Assembly (NCBI GenBank): GCA_015143295.1
Contig: CM026559.1
Location: forward strand, 17,498,826 to 17,562,825
DNA length: 64,000 nucleotides
DNA from: Tetracentron sinense
Taxonomy: Eukaryota > Streptophyta > Magnoliopsida > Trochodendrales > Trochodendraceae
Direction of reading: 5' to 3'
The translations under genes were made by a program, and so were the position numbers. The notes beneath the pieces are model-generated. The model did no database searches. It saw only the letters and a list, made by a program, of their open reading frames with translations, and was not told where the DNA came from. Numbering within the stretch: the stretch's first letter is position 1; each line of letters begins with the position of its first letter. Below, piece by piece: positions 21,295-33,032 of this stretch.

Positions 21295-22735
21295 CTCCTT
21301 TCCCAAGAGTAAAGACAAATCTTGAGGTGGACTTTCTATCATCAACATCTGCCTAAAAATTTGAATCTGTGTACCCTACAACAGTCAGATCTTCTCCACT
21401 GTAAACGAAATAGTGATGCATAGTCCTCCTCAAATACTTGAAAATATGCTTAACTGTTGTCCAATGCTTAGGACCCGGGTTTGATTGATATCTACTTACG
21501 ATACTCACTGCGTGATAAATATCAGGTCTTGTCCACAACATAACATACATGAGACTTCCCACTGCAGATGCATATGGGATATAGCTCATCTACTCTCTTT
21601 CATCATAAGTCTTTGGAGACTTTGATTTGGAGAGACTAATTTCATGCCTACAGGGTAAAAACCCTTGGAATTTTCCATGCTATATTTGTGCAAGATCTTG
21701 TTAATATAATTGACTTAGGACAATCCCAGTATCCTTTTCTTTCAAACTCTAAACAATTTAAGACCTAGAATATAGGATGCCTCACCGAGGTCTTTCATTA
21801 CAAAGTTACATGAAAACCAGATTTTAATCGTTGATAACATTCCTACATCATTCCCAATGAGAAGAATATCATCTACACAAAGAACTAGGAAAGTTATTGC
21901 AGTCCCACTGACCTTCTTGTACACACATGCCTCATCCATATTTTGTTGAAAACCAAACGATTTGATTGATTCATCAAAACAGATGTTCCAACTCCGAGAA
22001 GCTTGCTTAAGAGCATAAATGAATTTGATCAATTTGCATACTTTATTATTTTGGCCATGGAGTTCAAAACCTTTGGACTGGTCCATATAAATATCCTCTT
22101 AAATGTTTCCATTCAAGAAAGCGGTTTTGACATCCATCTGTCATATTTCATAATCATAGAAAGCTGCAATTGATAACAGAATTCCGATGGCTTTTAGCAT
22201 TGCTACTGGTGAAAAGGTTTCCTCATAGTCGATACCAACTCTTTGACTATACCCTTTCGCTACAAGCCTTGCTTTAAAGGTCTCTACCTGCCCATCGGAT
22301 CTACGTTTCCTCTTGTAGATCCATTTGCACCCAATGGGTCTAATTCCCTCAGGCTTTTCAACTAGGGTCCAGACACCATTCGAGTACATGGAGTCCATTT
22401 CAGATTCCATGGCCTTATTCCAATTATCAGAATCAATATCACATATTGCTTCTTGATAAGTGTAAGGATCATCATCTAAGGAATCCAATTCCATAGAATA
22501 TACCTCATGCTGATAAGACAATCTATCTGGAGGTCGACTAATCCTTGTACTTCTCCTAAGCAGTTGTGTATTTAAAGGTTCAGTTAAGATGTGATTAACC
22601 ATAGTCACTTTATTCTGACTTTGCTCCTCAAGATCAATTCTAAATCCATCTTTTCTATTGAGGATTATATCCTCATCTAAAAAAATGGCATTTCTGCTCA
22701 CAAACACCTTTTGTTTACTAGGATTATAGAAATAA
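21295..22735 (-). pseudogene. Ty1/copia reverse transcriptase/RNase H, element E, truncated
   Basis: From 22735 leftwards: a linker with RRSTRISRPPDR; the RT with WNKAMESEMDSMYSNGVWTL, GCKWIYKRKRRSDG and KARLVAKGYSQRVGIDY; then GFELHGQNNKVCKLIKFIYA and the catalytic block FLVLCVDDILLIGND (YVDD-type, here CVDD). Next come SYIPYASAVGSLMYVM and the RNase H start. It stops at DDRKSTSRFVFTLGKG, where LTR H begins. Frame breaks occur near 22140, 21740 and 21590-21740. With RNase H cut and no 3' LTR the copy is defective. Confidence 0.9.
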
Positions 22736-23520
22736 TATCCATGAGTTTCTTTTGGGTATCATATAAATAAGCACTTCTCAATCCTACTTTCCAACTTGTC
22801 AAAGTTCTGCTTTTACACATGAACTGGACAACCCCATACTCTGACATGCTTTAGACTAGGCTTTCGCCCCATCCATAGCTCAATTGGAGTTTTTTGAAAC
22901 AGACTTAGAAGGTACCCTATTCAATAGATAGATTGCAGTCTCTAATGCATATCCCCAAAAATAAATTGGCAAATCAGTATTATTCATCATTGAATGAACA
23001 ATATCCAATAGAGTTCGATTTCTTCTTTCTAAAACACCATTAAGCTGAGGTGTTCGTGGGGAGTCCATTGGGATGAAATTCCATTATCTCTAAGATAATC
23101 CATTAACTCATTCGCGAAGTACTCTCCTCCTCGGTCGGATCTGAGAGTTTTAATACATTTACTTGATTGCTTTTCTACTTCATTTCAGAATTCTTTGAAC
23201 TTTTCAATAGATTACGACTTGTGTTTCATTAGATATATATAACCATATCTTGAAAAATCATCTGTGAATGTAATAAAGTAGACAAAGCCACCTCTGGCTG
23301 AATGATTCATGGGTCCACATACATCAGTGTGAATTAATTCCAATATACTTGTGGCTCTCATATGTTTGCCTGTAAATGGCCTTTTGGTTATTTTACCTTG
23401 CAAACAAGGTTCACATGTTGGATACAGTTCAACATGTAAATGGTTTAAAGGACCATCCTTTACCAATCTGTTGAGCCTATCCAAATTGATATGGCCTAAT
23501 CTGAGATGTCATAATTATGT
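22736..23520 (-). pseudogene. Ty1/copia integrase, element E
   Basis: Visible in two main pieces. The first is HLHVELYPTCEPCLQGKITK, HTDVCGPMNHSARGGFVYF and TFTDDFSRYGYIYLMKHKS (23484-23212). The second is MDSPRTPQLNGVLERRNRTL, DLPIYFWGYALETAIYLLNR (23068-22880), followed by diverged sequence. This includes the zinc-binding C-x2-C, two core Asp residues and the Glu of GVLERRNR. Frameshifts near 23200 and 23060 break it. The enzyme would integrate the cDNA; this copy cannot. Confidence 0.9.
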
Positions 23521-24843
23521 TAGATTCACAGAATCTCTACCTCTTTTCTGAGGTGTCACATTGGTGGACTCTTTATCCTCAATATTATTTACAAAATTTC
23601 TTATATGATCAAGATAATAAATACCATCAAACAATGTGCCGGAAACAATAAAACTATTATTGTATTTGATAACTTCATTAGTATCAAAATTCATTAAATA
23701 ACCATTAAAGATTAAACTAGAAACAGAAATCAAATTTCTGCGCATGTTTGGCACATATAAACAGTCTTTTAAAACCAAAATTTTATCCAAAGAAAATTCT
23801 AAAACATAAGTTCCGATGGCAATCACAGCAACACTTGCTTCCATTCCCATCCTTATCTTGACTTCCCCATCACTGAGCTTTCTGCTCTCCTGAAACCCCT
23901 GTAACATATTACAAATACATGAGGTAGATCCACTATCTACACACCAAGAGTTTGAAGAACCAATAATGAAATTGGATTCATTGATGAAAGATTCTGACAT
24001 ACCTTCCAAAGGTTTGTCCTTGAAGGATGCTAAGTAAACTTTGTAATTCCTCTTCCAGTAATCTGGTTTCTTGCAATAGAAGCAGACATTCTGATTCTTT
24101 TCCTTGTCCTTCTTCTCAGAAGCTTTCTTGTTCTTACCCTTCTTGCCTTTTAGGAACTTGGAGAAATTAGACTTCTTCTTTTTCTGGCCTTTGCCCTTAG
24201 GCTTGGGCCTTGAAGGTCCAACTCCCTTTGCCACATTTGCATAGAGCTTAGTATGCTTCATAAGGTCCTCAACTCCTTGCAACATGTTTAGGAGCTCTAG
24301 AAGCGTAGTCTCCAATTTGTTTATGTTGTAATTCAACACAAAAGCTGAAAAGGATTTCGGGAGAGAGTTCAGGATCGCATCCGTTTGACTCTATTGATCA
24401 AGATCTGCTCCAACAGTCAAGAGTTCATTCATGAACCCCATCATCTTGACAACATGCTCCCAGACTGGGCTACCATCAGACATCTTGGTCTCCATCAGTA
24501 CTTTCATAGCCAACTGCCTAGCAGTTCTATTCTATTCCCCAAACATCTCCCTGAGATTAGTCAATATGTCCTTAGTTGTAGCAAAACCCTCGTGCTGTTG
24601 CTGTAGGACATTCGATATAGATGCAAGCATGTAGCATTTGGCCAAACTATTTAAATCATGCCAGTTTGTGGCTTTCTCAACCACCTCAGGGGTCTAAACT
24701 ACCTCATCAAATTCCGGATAGTCAGAAGTGAGGACATAAGCTATCTTCTGAGAGATAAGCAAAATGTCAAGGTTTCTTTTCCAGTCCACAAAATTTGGAC
24801 CAGTCAACCAATTCTCTTCTAGAATCTTAGAAAGGGGATTCAT
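23515..24843 (-). pseudogene. Ty1/copia gag and protease, element E
   Basis: The gag start ATG is at 24843 (MNPLSKILEENWLTGPNFVD), chosen because it opens the conserved N-terminus and matches the start of the K gag. In-frame stops occur near 24695, 24540 and 24390; from 24339 the frame is open for 274 codons. That frame holds a Lys-rich stretch, a knuckle CFYCKKPDYWKRNY in which the expected His and last Cys have become Tyr, and the protease D-S-G in WCVDSGSTSCICNM. It ends with the GAG-pre-integrase block VPNMRRNLISVSSL. The lost zinc ligands and the stops show decay. Confidence 0.9.
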
Positions 24844-26564
24844 GGCTTATCTACACAATAAAATAAGCATAAATTATTACATTAATTTTTGACATATATA
24901 TTCATCGGATTTTAAAATCTGCGATGATCGTCTCATCTTTCTTCAAATTTCATTATTCCCTTCAGTATATAAAATTAGGAAATAAACTATTTACTTTAGA
25001 TGAGTATTAGGATCCTCATAATACACATGAAATCTTCTATTTTAGGATAGTACCACACATGCACTACAAGGTGGATAGTAACCATCCATCACTGAGCATC
25101 TCATGCATAACTCCTTATGTAAATCAATGATTCCTAATTTTCTTGCGACCTCCAAGGACAACATGACTGTCACTGTTTCAACCGCTATGTCTCTTTGTTT
25201 AAGTGAAACCCATTATTCTCATTCGTCATATGATCAAGTAAGGTTGTGCCCCCATTTTACTTGACACTCTTTATCAGGCCATACACAAACTTATCTACAA
25301 TAGAAATAAGGCTCTAGGAGTTTAATTCAGACTGAATTATGTCAATACCTTTTGGCAAGACAAGACTCAGGCTAATTAATTCAGTCTTATTGATAATGGA
25401 AGGCCTTAGGATTAATAATCTCATTTATTATCACTTAATATTTTTCTTAAAGGGAACAAGATTAAACAGGCATGATCATATAAATATTCATCATATGAAT
25501 TATGAAAATTTTCGATAACAGGATTATTAAGGCGTGATAAACTCCCACTAGCCCTTACAGGGGGTTTTGATCGTTAGGGTTTTCACCTTATGATAAAAAC
25601 CTACTCATCCCTATAACCTTAGGGTATTTGGATGTCAGTTTAGTGATCCATCTATGAATAATGTCTTTTCAGACACGATTATCCAATAATCTCGTATGCA
25701 AAGGTTTTACGTAAAAATCTCCACAAGGGTCACAAACTCCACGTCCAAAAGAGTACTAGTAATGTATTGTCTCTAAATATAAACAATTTAAAATTAAACA
25801 CAATCCATTATTCAGGGTATAATCCAATTATCCTAAATTATCATAAAAAGCGATAATCACAATTATCATAGCTTCCGGGCTAAAACAAATATTATTAATC
25901 ATCACATGAATAATAATATAATAATTATAATCAAATTATAATCTTACAATGGACTCACAAAAATCATATGACCTTATTTAATTACAACAGGGGAATTAAA
26001 TAAAGCTCTGCTACAATTTGCTATCTCGCAATGGTTCTCCGGGCATCTCTTTCGGTTGATTTAGTCCAAAAATCAGCAACCCTATTCTAAAAATAAGAAA
26101 AAGTGGAAGGGGAGGGGAAAGAGAATGAGGTATGATTTTTGGAACCCATCCAACACATAAAATTATTATTATTTATCATGATAAATATAATACATATTAT
26201 TTATGCTAGCCCGGAGCTCTCAGAATAAATTAAACCATTTAATTTAATACTAAAAAGAATCTCTAAATCCTTAAGGGCTATAACCAAAATTTAGATATCT
26301 CTAAATACCTATCCCTATTAAAATTTTGAGATATTTTGAAAAAATCCAAAACCAAAATTAGTATCACACTAATTTATAAGGGCTTGATTACTCCCTCAAT
26401 AACTAGAGGGGGATCCCTTAACCCTACTAATGATTATCTTATAATCAAGTTGTGATCAAGAATCAAAAAGATTCATCACAGGAGTGGCTGAAATTCATAG
26501 GGGAGGTAATATGATATAATAAAAATTGATTATACCCTATAAAGTCAAAGAGAAGCATAGCCAA
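24844..26564 (-). other. Untranslated leader of copia element E
   Basis: About 1.7 kb of AT-rich sequence between PBS and gag, with no gene. It contains inverted motifs around 25800-25930 (ATTATCATAA and TTATGATAAT types) and the string CTAGCCCTTACAGGGGG near 25550. The leader length is like that of K. Confidence 0.65.
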
Positions 26565-26578
26565 GGCTCTGATACCAC
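26565..26578 (-). other. Primer-binding site of element E
   Basis: Minus-strand GTGGTATCAGAGCC directly follows the LTR end CATACTTTCA. Initiator-Met tRNA type. It fixes E on the minus strand. Confidence 0.92.
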
Positions 26579-28369
26579 TGAAAGTATGCCTCTTTTTAAT
26601 TTTAGAAATGCAGTTCTTGGGGGGCATACATTGAATCCCAAGATCTGACTAAGATTCTAATTGATTTTATTAAATGAAGATTGAAACAATAATTACCTTT
26701 GCGACCTCAAAATTGTTAAGTCAATTCCACGATAGAATACTAAACCGACAAAACTTCACAAGTGTCAAGTCTTTTTCACAATCCACACGGACCTTCTTTT
26801 TCTTTAAAGCTTTTTCTAATGGAAGCTAATGGCCCTTCCAAATTTCCAGTTCTAGGATCTTGAAATAAAGATCCAATCTTTATAATCAAGATTGCTTCTT
26901 GATCTTTTTCTTGATATTCAAAAGCTAGAACACAAGAGATGAAGAAAAGGGGGAAAGGGGGGGCTGACCGTGTTGGACATATATGTCCTCAAAAGCCAAT
27001 AAGAGACTTTTCTATGTTGATTAGACAAACATCATATTCACACAACCAACTATAAAGGGTATTTATATTAACTACTGTCTCATATGATGATGACATAAAG
27101 TTCCATAGGTAACATTGTAGGAAAATCATGCAAAGGTTGCGAGGAGATATGATTTTCCGGTTCCTTGTAAACCTAATATTGTTCGAAGCCTCTAGAGTAC
27201 TGGTTGGGCGCCGTACTTCATCATGGCTTGCACATGTGTAGTTCTATGAGATAGTGTGATGAATCTCATTCACAGAGAGTGGTAACTCTTGACTAACATG
27301 TGAGTATATGTAGCAAGTACATAATACTGAACGGGGTCACTAGTGGATACCCTATGGAATACACTGTCAGATTGTATTAGGGTTATCCATTTGACAAATT
27401 GTCCTTAGACCTGAGAGGTTAACATCTTCTCAGACATTTGTCTATATGGCTTTGATGTGCCAATCGGCAATGTCCAATACACAGGACTAACTCCGGGTAC
27501 GTTGGGTCATGTACACTATGTTTGGAGAAGTATGTAAACACTCAATAAGGAATCCACAACTCCTTAATTGGAGATAATGATATCAAGGTGATACTTGTTG
27601 AACTGAACTGTTAAATCCAGTACTGGTGCTTTTCGGTAAAATGGTCTTTATCGAAGTTGATATTTTTAATATGGAAAAGTATATATAAATATATATGTCA
27701 GTTCTTTTCTAATGTTTTCTTCAAAAATGTTTTGGAGGTTCAGTTCAATGAAAAGTAATCATGAGAAAGAGTTCTATTCATAAGCTAGGGACTAAGACAG
27801 TGGAATAGTTCCAATCCCGGAAGCTTACAAGTGATATCGGAATGTGGAAGGATTTATTTGTAAATATATTGTGAGATGGTACTTACAAGCAATTCTCTAA
27901 TTTCTGGAGGTTAATCACATTGTGTTAATGGACATTAATTGTGATTGGTGGAAGTCCAGGGACTTAGATAACATTCTATGATCCTAATGGAGTTTTAGGA
28001 AAGGTGTTTCCTAGTAACAATGCTTCAACCAAAAAGGTGAAGTACTTGATCCCACAACCGGAAATAAGAGATCCCTTTAGATCCCACACACAAGGACCTT
28101 CTTAAAGTATTTAATTTAATTTATAATTAAATTAATTAATTTCTCTAAGCAATCACTATATGGTATAGTGAAGCTCTAAAAGGTGGAATCACATTAGATG
28201 TGAAAAAACCAAATGGGTAGGACCCATTGGGAATTATTATAAAAGAATAATTCCAGTGACCAAGAGGGTTTTGGAAACCCTTTAGGCGTGTAGGGTGGGA
28301 CCCACCTAGGGTGGGACGCCCACTTCAAGGAGGAATAATAATTGTTATTATTTTAATTAGTTTCTAATT

Positions 28370-28625
28370 AATTAACACCTTATTGGATAAGGTTAGTTAG
28401 TTAGTTACTAATTAAAGATTCCCTAATTGTTAGGGATTCCATTAGTTAGTTACTAATTCAAGATTCCTTATTGGATAAGGATAAGATTAGTTACTAATGG
28501 ATAAGGTTGGTTTCTTTTAAGATTAATCCTAATTGGATTAGGAGAATAATCAATAAAGGAAACTATTGAGGAATCCTAATTGGATTAGGATAAGGTTAAT
28601 GAATTATAATTGGATTACAATTCAA
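28370..28625 (+). repeat. CCTAATTGGATTAGG array of LTR F
   Basis: Multiple short inverted motifs: TCCTAATTGGATTAGGA twice, TCCTTATTGGATAAGGA, CCCTAATTGTTAGGG and AATTATAATTGGATTACAATT, with intervening TTAGTTAGTTACTAATT. The array ends less than 25 bp before the TATA box. Confidence 0.85.
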
Positions 28626-28642
28626 GCAACCAAGAGAGAACT

Positions 28643-28650
28643 TATATAAA
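28643..28650 (+). promoter_or_regulatory. TATA box of LTR F
   Basis: TATATAAA followed by GGATTGG, directly after the palindrome array, then a CT-rich leader (28690-28790). Confidence 0.78.
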
Positions 28651-29257
28651 GGATTGGATGCCCAGCCCTTTAATATACATAATTCTCCAGAATTTTTTCT
28701 TCTCTCCCTCTCCTAAAAAACCTCACACCCTCCCCTCTCTCTCCTTGAGGTGTACGGTCACACCCATCTCTCTCTTCTTTTGTCTTCTTGATTGGATCTT
28801 GAGGAAAAGCAAGAATTCATCTTGTTCATCAAGAAAGGTTCTTGATCAATAAAGATTGGATCTTTATTCAAGATTCCTAGAGCTGGAAATTTGGAAGGGC
28901 CATTAGCTTCCATTAGAGAAAGCTTTAAAGGAAAAAGAAGGTTCGTGTGAATCGACAGGAGACTTGACACTTGTGAAGTTTTGTGAGTACTATTCTAACG
29001 TGGATTTGACTTAACAATTTCAAAGTCGCAAAGGTGAATGTTATTCTAACCTTCATTGAATAAAATCAATTAGAATCTTAGTCAGATCTTGGGATTCGTA
29101 GTATGCCCCCCAAGAACTGTGTTTCTAAAATTAAAAAGTGGCATACTTTCAGACCGTACACCTCAAGGGAGAGAGGGGAGGACGTGAGATTGAGGAGAAG
29201 AGAGGGAGAGAAAAATCTGAAAGTTAAAGTGTCTCCCAAGGGCTGGACGTCCACCCA

Positions 29258-29266
29258 TATTTATAG
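29258..29266 (-). promoter_or_regulatory. TATA box of the E LTR
   Basis: Minus-strand CTATAAATA at the position equivalent to the TATA of F, with the CT-rich leader on its downstream side. Confidence 0.72.
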
Positions 29267-29299
29267 ACTTTACTCGGCGGGTTGCTTGCAACCCAAGTC

Positions 29300-29535
29300 T
29301 CCTCTTTCTAATCCAATTAGAATTCCTCAATTGTTTCCATTCTTGATTTCTCCTAATTAATTAGGTTTAATCATTAATAGAAACTAAACTTATCCATTAG
29401 TAACTAACCAATCTTATCATTATCCTAATCCAATTAGGATTCCTTGATTAGCAAGAAACTAATAGAATCTCTAACAATTAAGGAATCTTTAATTAGTAAC
29501 TAACTAACTAACCTTATCCAATAAGGAGATTAGTT
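29300..29535 (-). repeat. CCTAATTGGATTAGG-type array of the E LTR
   Basis: Homologous to the F array but rearranged: TTCTAATCCAATTAGAATTCC, TCCTAATCCAATTAGGATTCC, TCCTTGATTAGCAAG and CTTATCCAATAAGGAG. Unit order and spacing differ from F. Confidence 0.78.
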
Positions 29536-31006
29536 ATTAGAAACTAATTAAAGCATGTCTCCTTGAAGTGGGCGTCCTACCCAAGGTGGGCCCCACTCCC
29601 ACATGCCCCTTAGGGTTCCAAACCCCTTATTGTCACATATTTGATCTTTTATCAAAATCCCCAATGGGTCCTACCCATTTTGTTTTTCACATCCAATGTG
29701 ATTCCACTTTATAGAGCTTCACTATACCATATAGTGATTACTTAGAGAAATTAATAATTAAATTAGATACTTTAAGAAGGTCCTTGTGTGTGGGATCTAA
29801 AGGGATCTCCTATTTCCGGTTGTGGGATCAAGTACTCAACCTTTTGGTTAAAACATTGTTACTAAAAAACACCTTTCCTACACTCCATTAGGATTATAGA
29901 ATTTTATCTATATCCCTGGACTTCCACCAATCATAATAATGTCCATTAACACAATGTGATTAACCACCAGAAAATAGAGAATTACTTGCAGGTATTTCTA
30001 TCTCAAGATTTGTTTACAGATGCATCCCTCCACTTCCAATATTATTATAAGCTTACGGGACAATATCTAATACTGTCTTTAATCCCTGACTTATATTGAG
30101 AACTCATTCTCTTTGATACTTTTAAATCAAACTTGGACTTTCAAAACATTTTAAAAATTATTTAAAAGAAATAATAATAATAACTACATTTCTTTTATAC
30201 AGAAAATAAACTCCTCAATAAAACCATTTCATCGATAAATACTAGCGCTGGGTTTTTCAAGTCCGGTTTTGACAAGTATCGACTCAATATTATTTACTCT
30301 GTAAGAGCAGTGGAATCCTTGTTGAGCGTACACACACTTCTTCTAGCATAGCTTACATAACCCAACGAGCCTGTATTTAGTCCGGTGTGTTGGACATTGA
30401 CGATTGGCTACATCAAAGCTATATAGGCAAATACTAGAAAAGATGTCGACCTCTCAGGTTAAGGACAATCTATCAAATGGACTATCCAAAATATAAAGAC
30501 AGTATATTTCTAAGGGTATCCACTGAGCGATCTTGTTGCAATATAAGTACTTCTTACTTATATCCACATCTTAGTCAAGAGACCCTTCTCTCAGTGATTG
30601 AGATTCATCACTCCATCATATGGAATTAACAATATGTCAGTTAGTAGGAATACATTGTCCAGATGTATCCTGAATAACTTAGAATAATTTTAGGTCTACA
30701 AGGAACCGGAAAACCATATCTCCTTAGCAATTAGTTAATAACTAATTGGATGGTTTTCCTACAAGGTTACCTATGGGACAAAGTAATCTCATCGAATGAG
30801 ATACTTTTAATGTGTTACCCAATGTAGAAGACAATGTGTGAATGTAAAATATGCATTTATTGATTAAGTAGATAAATACAATTCCAAAATGGCTTTCGTG
30901 GGCATATATGTCTAACAAATAGCTCACTGGAAATGGGACGATCGATCGTCAGTGCGCGATTCTATTTTTTTAAAGGCATAGAAATAAGGGTTTTTAACCC
31001 CTTGGG

Positions 31007-31016
31007 CTATAAATAG
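31007..31016 (+). promoter_or_regulatory. TATA box of the D LTR
   Basis: CTATAAATAG about 50 bp after the remaining palindrome. Same sequence and position as in LTR O. Confidence 0.75.
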
Positions 31017-31980
31017 GAGAACCATTAGAGGGTTTTGGGGTAACCTAAACCTAGAGGAGATTTTGGAAGGAGAAGGGAGAGGAGAAGGGATTCCAACGAG
31101 GAGTTTTGGATTGGAGAGCAAGTGGAGCTCAAAATCAAGCTAGGGTCTTCCTCCTCAAGTTGGATCCTCCTCCATCAAGCTTGGGGGTTTCTACTCAAGG
31201 GTTTTTCCTCAAATTTGGAGTTGATACTCAAGGTTAGTACACCATTCTAGTTAACTTAGTAATAACCTAGATTTCCTTTTAAAATGCTTGTGGATTGATC
31301 TTATATATATTCCCTTTTCTTTAAATGCATTACTTTCCCTAAAATGAACAAGATAAAGTAAATGGTTGTGGATGTATGGGATGGATGGATGGTTGAGGCG
31401 ATTGGATGCCATGTAGAAATGTGATGGATGTTGTAATTGAAAATGGGGAAGGGCATTACACTCATAAGATACACACTCTATGTGTTTGATGAAATGCTTG
31501 AACATAAGAACATGAATAAAATGCTATAAAGATGTTGAATGCCACATGCTCAATGAAATGCATGTATGGAAACGAAACCTGAGATTATGAACCATGACTT
31601 AGGGATTTTCCCAATTTGGTAGTTTTAAACAAATGCAATGTATGTTTCTTCAATCTCACATGTTTGTTGATAATTTAGTAAATTGGATCAATTGCTCTAC
31701 ATGTTTTCTTTAATTCCCACATGTCTATGAAAATATAAGAAATGCTATAAGATGCTTTACTGTTGCATGTCACCATGATACCACCAATTGTTATGCACGA
31801 GCACGCATGCACGCATGAACCGAGCTTTTCAAATTATAAATACACATACAAGAAACCACAAGAACAAGACAAGTGATTACGACACGAATGACAAAGCCGA
31901 ACTTTGGGTCGGTCAAGGATGGGGCATATCCAAAAATATGTCACATCTGGCTCACAAGAAAACAAGAAAAGTAAGAATGA

Positions 31981-32135
31981 ACAAGCCGCTAGTATGTCCG
32001 TCTATTTCATAGTTCGGGTACTAGTTAAACAAGACAAGCCGCTAGTATGTCCGTCCATTTCATAGTTCGGGTACTAGTTAAACAAGACAAGCAGCTAGTA
32101 TGTTCGTCCATTTCATAGTTTGGGTACTAGCCAAA
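31981..32135 (+). repeat. 53-bp tandem repeat in the D LTR
   Basis: Nearly three units of ACAAGCCGCTAGTATGTCCG, CATTTCATAGTTCGGGTACT and a short link; period 53. This is the second cassette of this LTR. Confidence 0.9.
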
Positions 32136-32145
32136 TGAGTTAAAT

Positions 32146-32500
32146 GAAATAAGGAACTCATAAGACTCACAAGACATATAAAGAACTCATAAGAACCATA
32201 AGATGCACAAGGAACTCACAAGACTCACAAGGTAATTGAATTACGTTTTGGTTAAAGCATGAACATGAAGTATGATTTAGAATATAATGTTTGAGATTTA
32301 CATTTGCTATTTTGTCTTGTGAAATAAGGAACTCATAAGACTTACAAGACGTATAAGGAACTCATAAGAACCATAAGATGCACAAGAAACTCACAAGACT
32401 CACAAGGTAATTGAATTACGTTTTGGTTAAAGCATGAACGTCAAGTATGATTTAGAATATGATGTTCGAGATTTACATTTGTTGTTTTGTCTTAGCTTCT
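32146..32500 (+). repeat. 175-bp tandem duplication in the D LTR
   Basis: GAAATAAGGAACTCATAAGA begins at 32146 and again at 32321. The two copies agree over nearly the whole 175 bp, including GGTAATTGAATTACGTTTTG, with a few substitutions. Confidence 0.9.
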
Positions 32501-33019
32501 GCACTCTTATTATGTATATGTGATGATGAACTGTACTACGCATTGTATATTAATGTTATTACTATTGTTAGCTAGTAGCCTATACTCGCTGAGTATTCTA
32601 TACTCAGTTGTACCTATTGATGTCGACAGGTGCACCTTTTGATATATGTGCTCCGGTTCCTTGGAGCGAGGCGATTCATGGAGAGTAGGAGCTTACTCGG
32701 GTTTGTCATCCAGATGTTAGGGGTCTTGACATGTAGCCCTATGGTTGGGTTGAGTGAGAGAGACATGTATTTTTTGATTTACTCTTGGGGAGCTTCATGT
32801 GGGCTTGAGTTGGTAATTCAAGTGTTGTGACTTTTGTATTTGTTGTAGTTTTATTCAATTGTCTGTTTATGTTAACACTTGGAAGAACATTTATATATAA
32901 GAAATTTTCAGGTTTGCTATTTGGCATGTCTTGTATACTACTTGCATGATGGTTTTAAGAATAAGTCACGTTGCCAAAGTATCGAAACTCCTAGGTGGTA
33001 TTTTGGGGCGTGACAGAAG

Positions 33020-33032
33020 TAGTATCAGAGCC
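33020..33032 (+). other. Primer-binding site of element D (one mismatch)
   Basis: TAGTATCAGAGCC at the LTR border. The second base differs from the TGGTATCAGAGC form in A, B and C. Confidence 0.82.

Larger units (their letters stand above)
26971..29152 (+). mobile_element. Solo LTR F (copia, same family as E, opposite strand)
   Basis: Starts TGTTGGACATATATGTCC and ends GGCATACTTTCA; 2182 bp. Perfect 5-bp duplication GACCG at 26966-26970 and 29153-29157. It lies inside the 5' LTR of a family member in the opposite orientation, creating a ~1.8 kb inverted repeat (left half of F against 29158-30917). No internal region remains, so it is a solo LTR. Confidence 0.95.
26579..30917 (-). mobile_element. 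5' LTR of copia element E, split by F
   Basis: On the minus strand it starts TGTTAGACATATATGCCC at 30917, is interrupted after ...GAGGTGTACGGTC at 29153, and resumes at 26970 to end ...GGCATACTTTCA at 26579. Without F and one GACCG copy it is about 2153 bp, close to F itself (2182 bp). The bases just right of it (AATAG, 30918-30922) are the likely target duplication in the D LTR, but the partner end is lost because E is truncated at 21295. Confidence 0.93.
30918..33015 (+). mobile_element. 5' LTR of gypsy element D, 5' part missing
   Basis: Ends ...GGTATTTTGGGGCGTGACA at 33015, next to a primer site. The upstream part is cut at 30918 by element E, which landed inside the LTR's palindrome array: only ACGATCGATCGTCAGTGCG (30939-30957) remains of it. 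Downstream are a TATA box, a leader, a 53-bp repeat, a 175-bp duplication and the usual TACTCGCTGAGTATTC segment. Confidence 0.88.

Noticed and set aside
26571-26600. E and F as two LTRs of one element
   Set aside because: They are in opposite orientation, and F carries its own GACCG target duplications inside the E LTR, so they are separate insertions.
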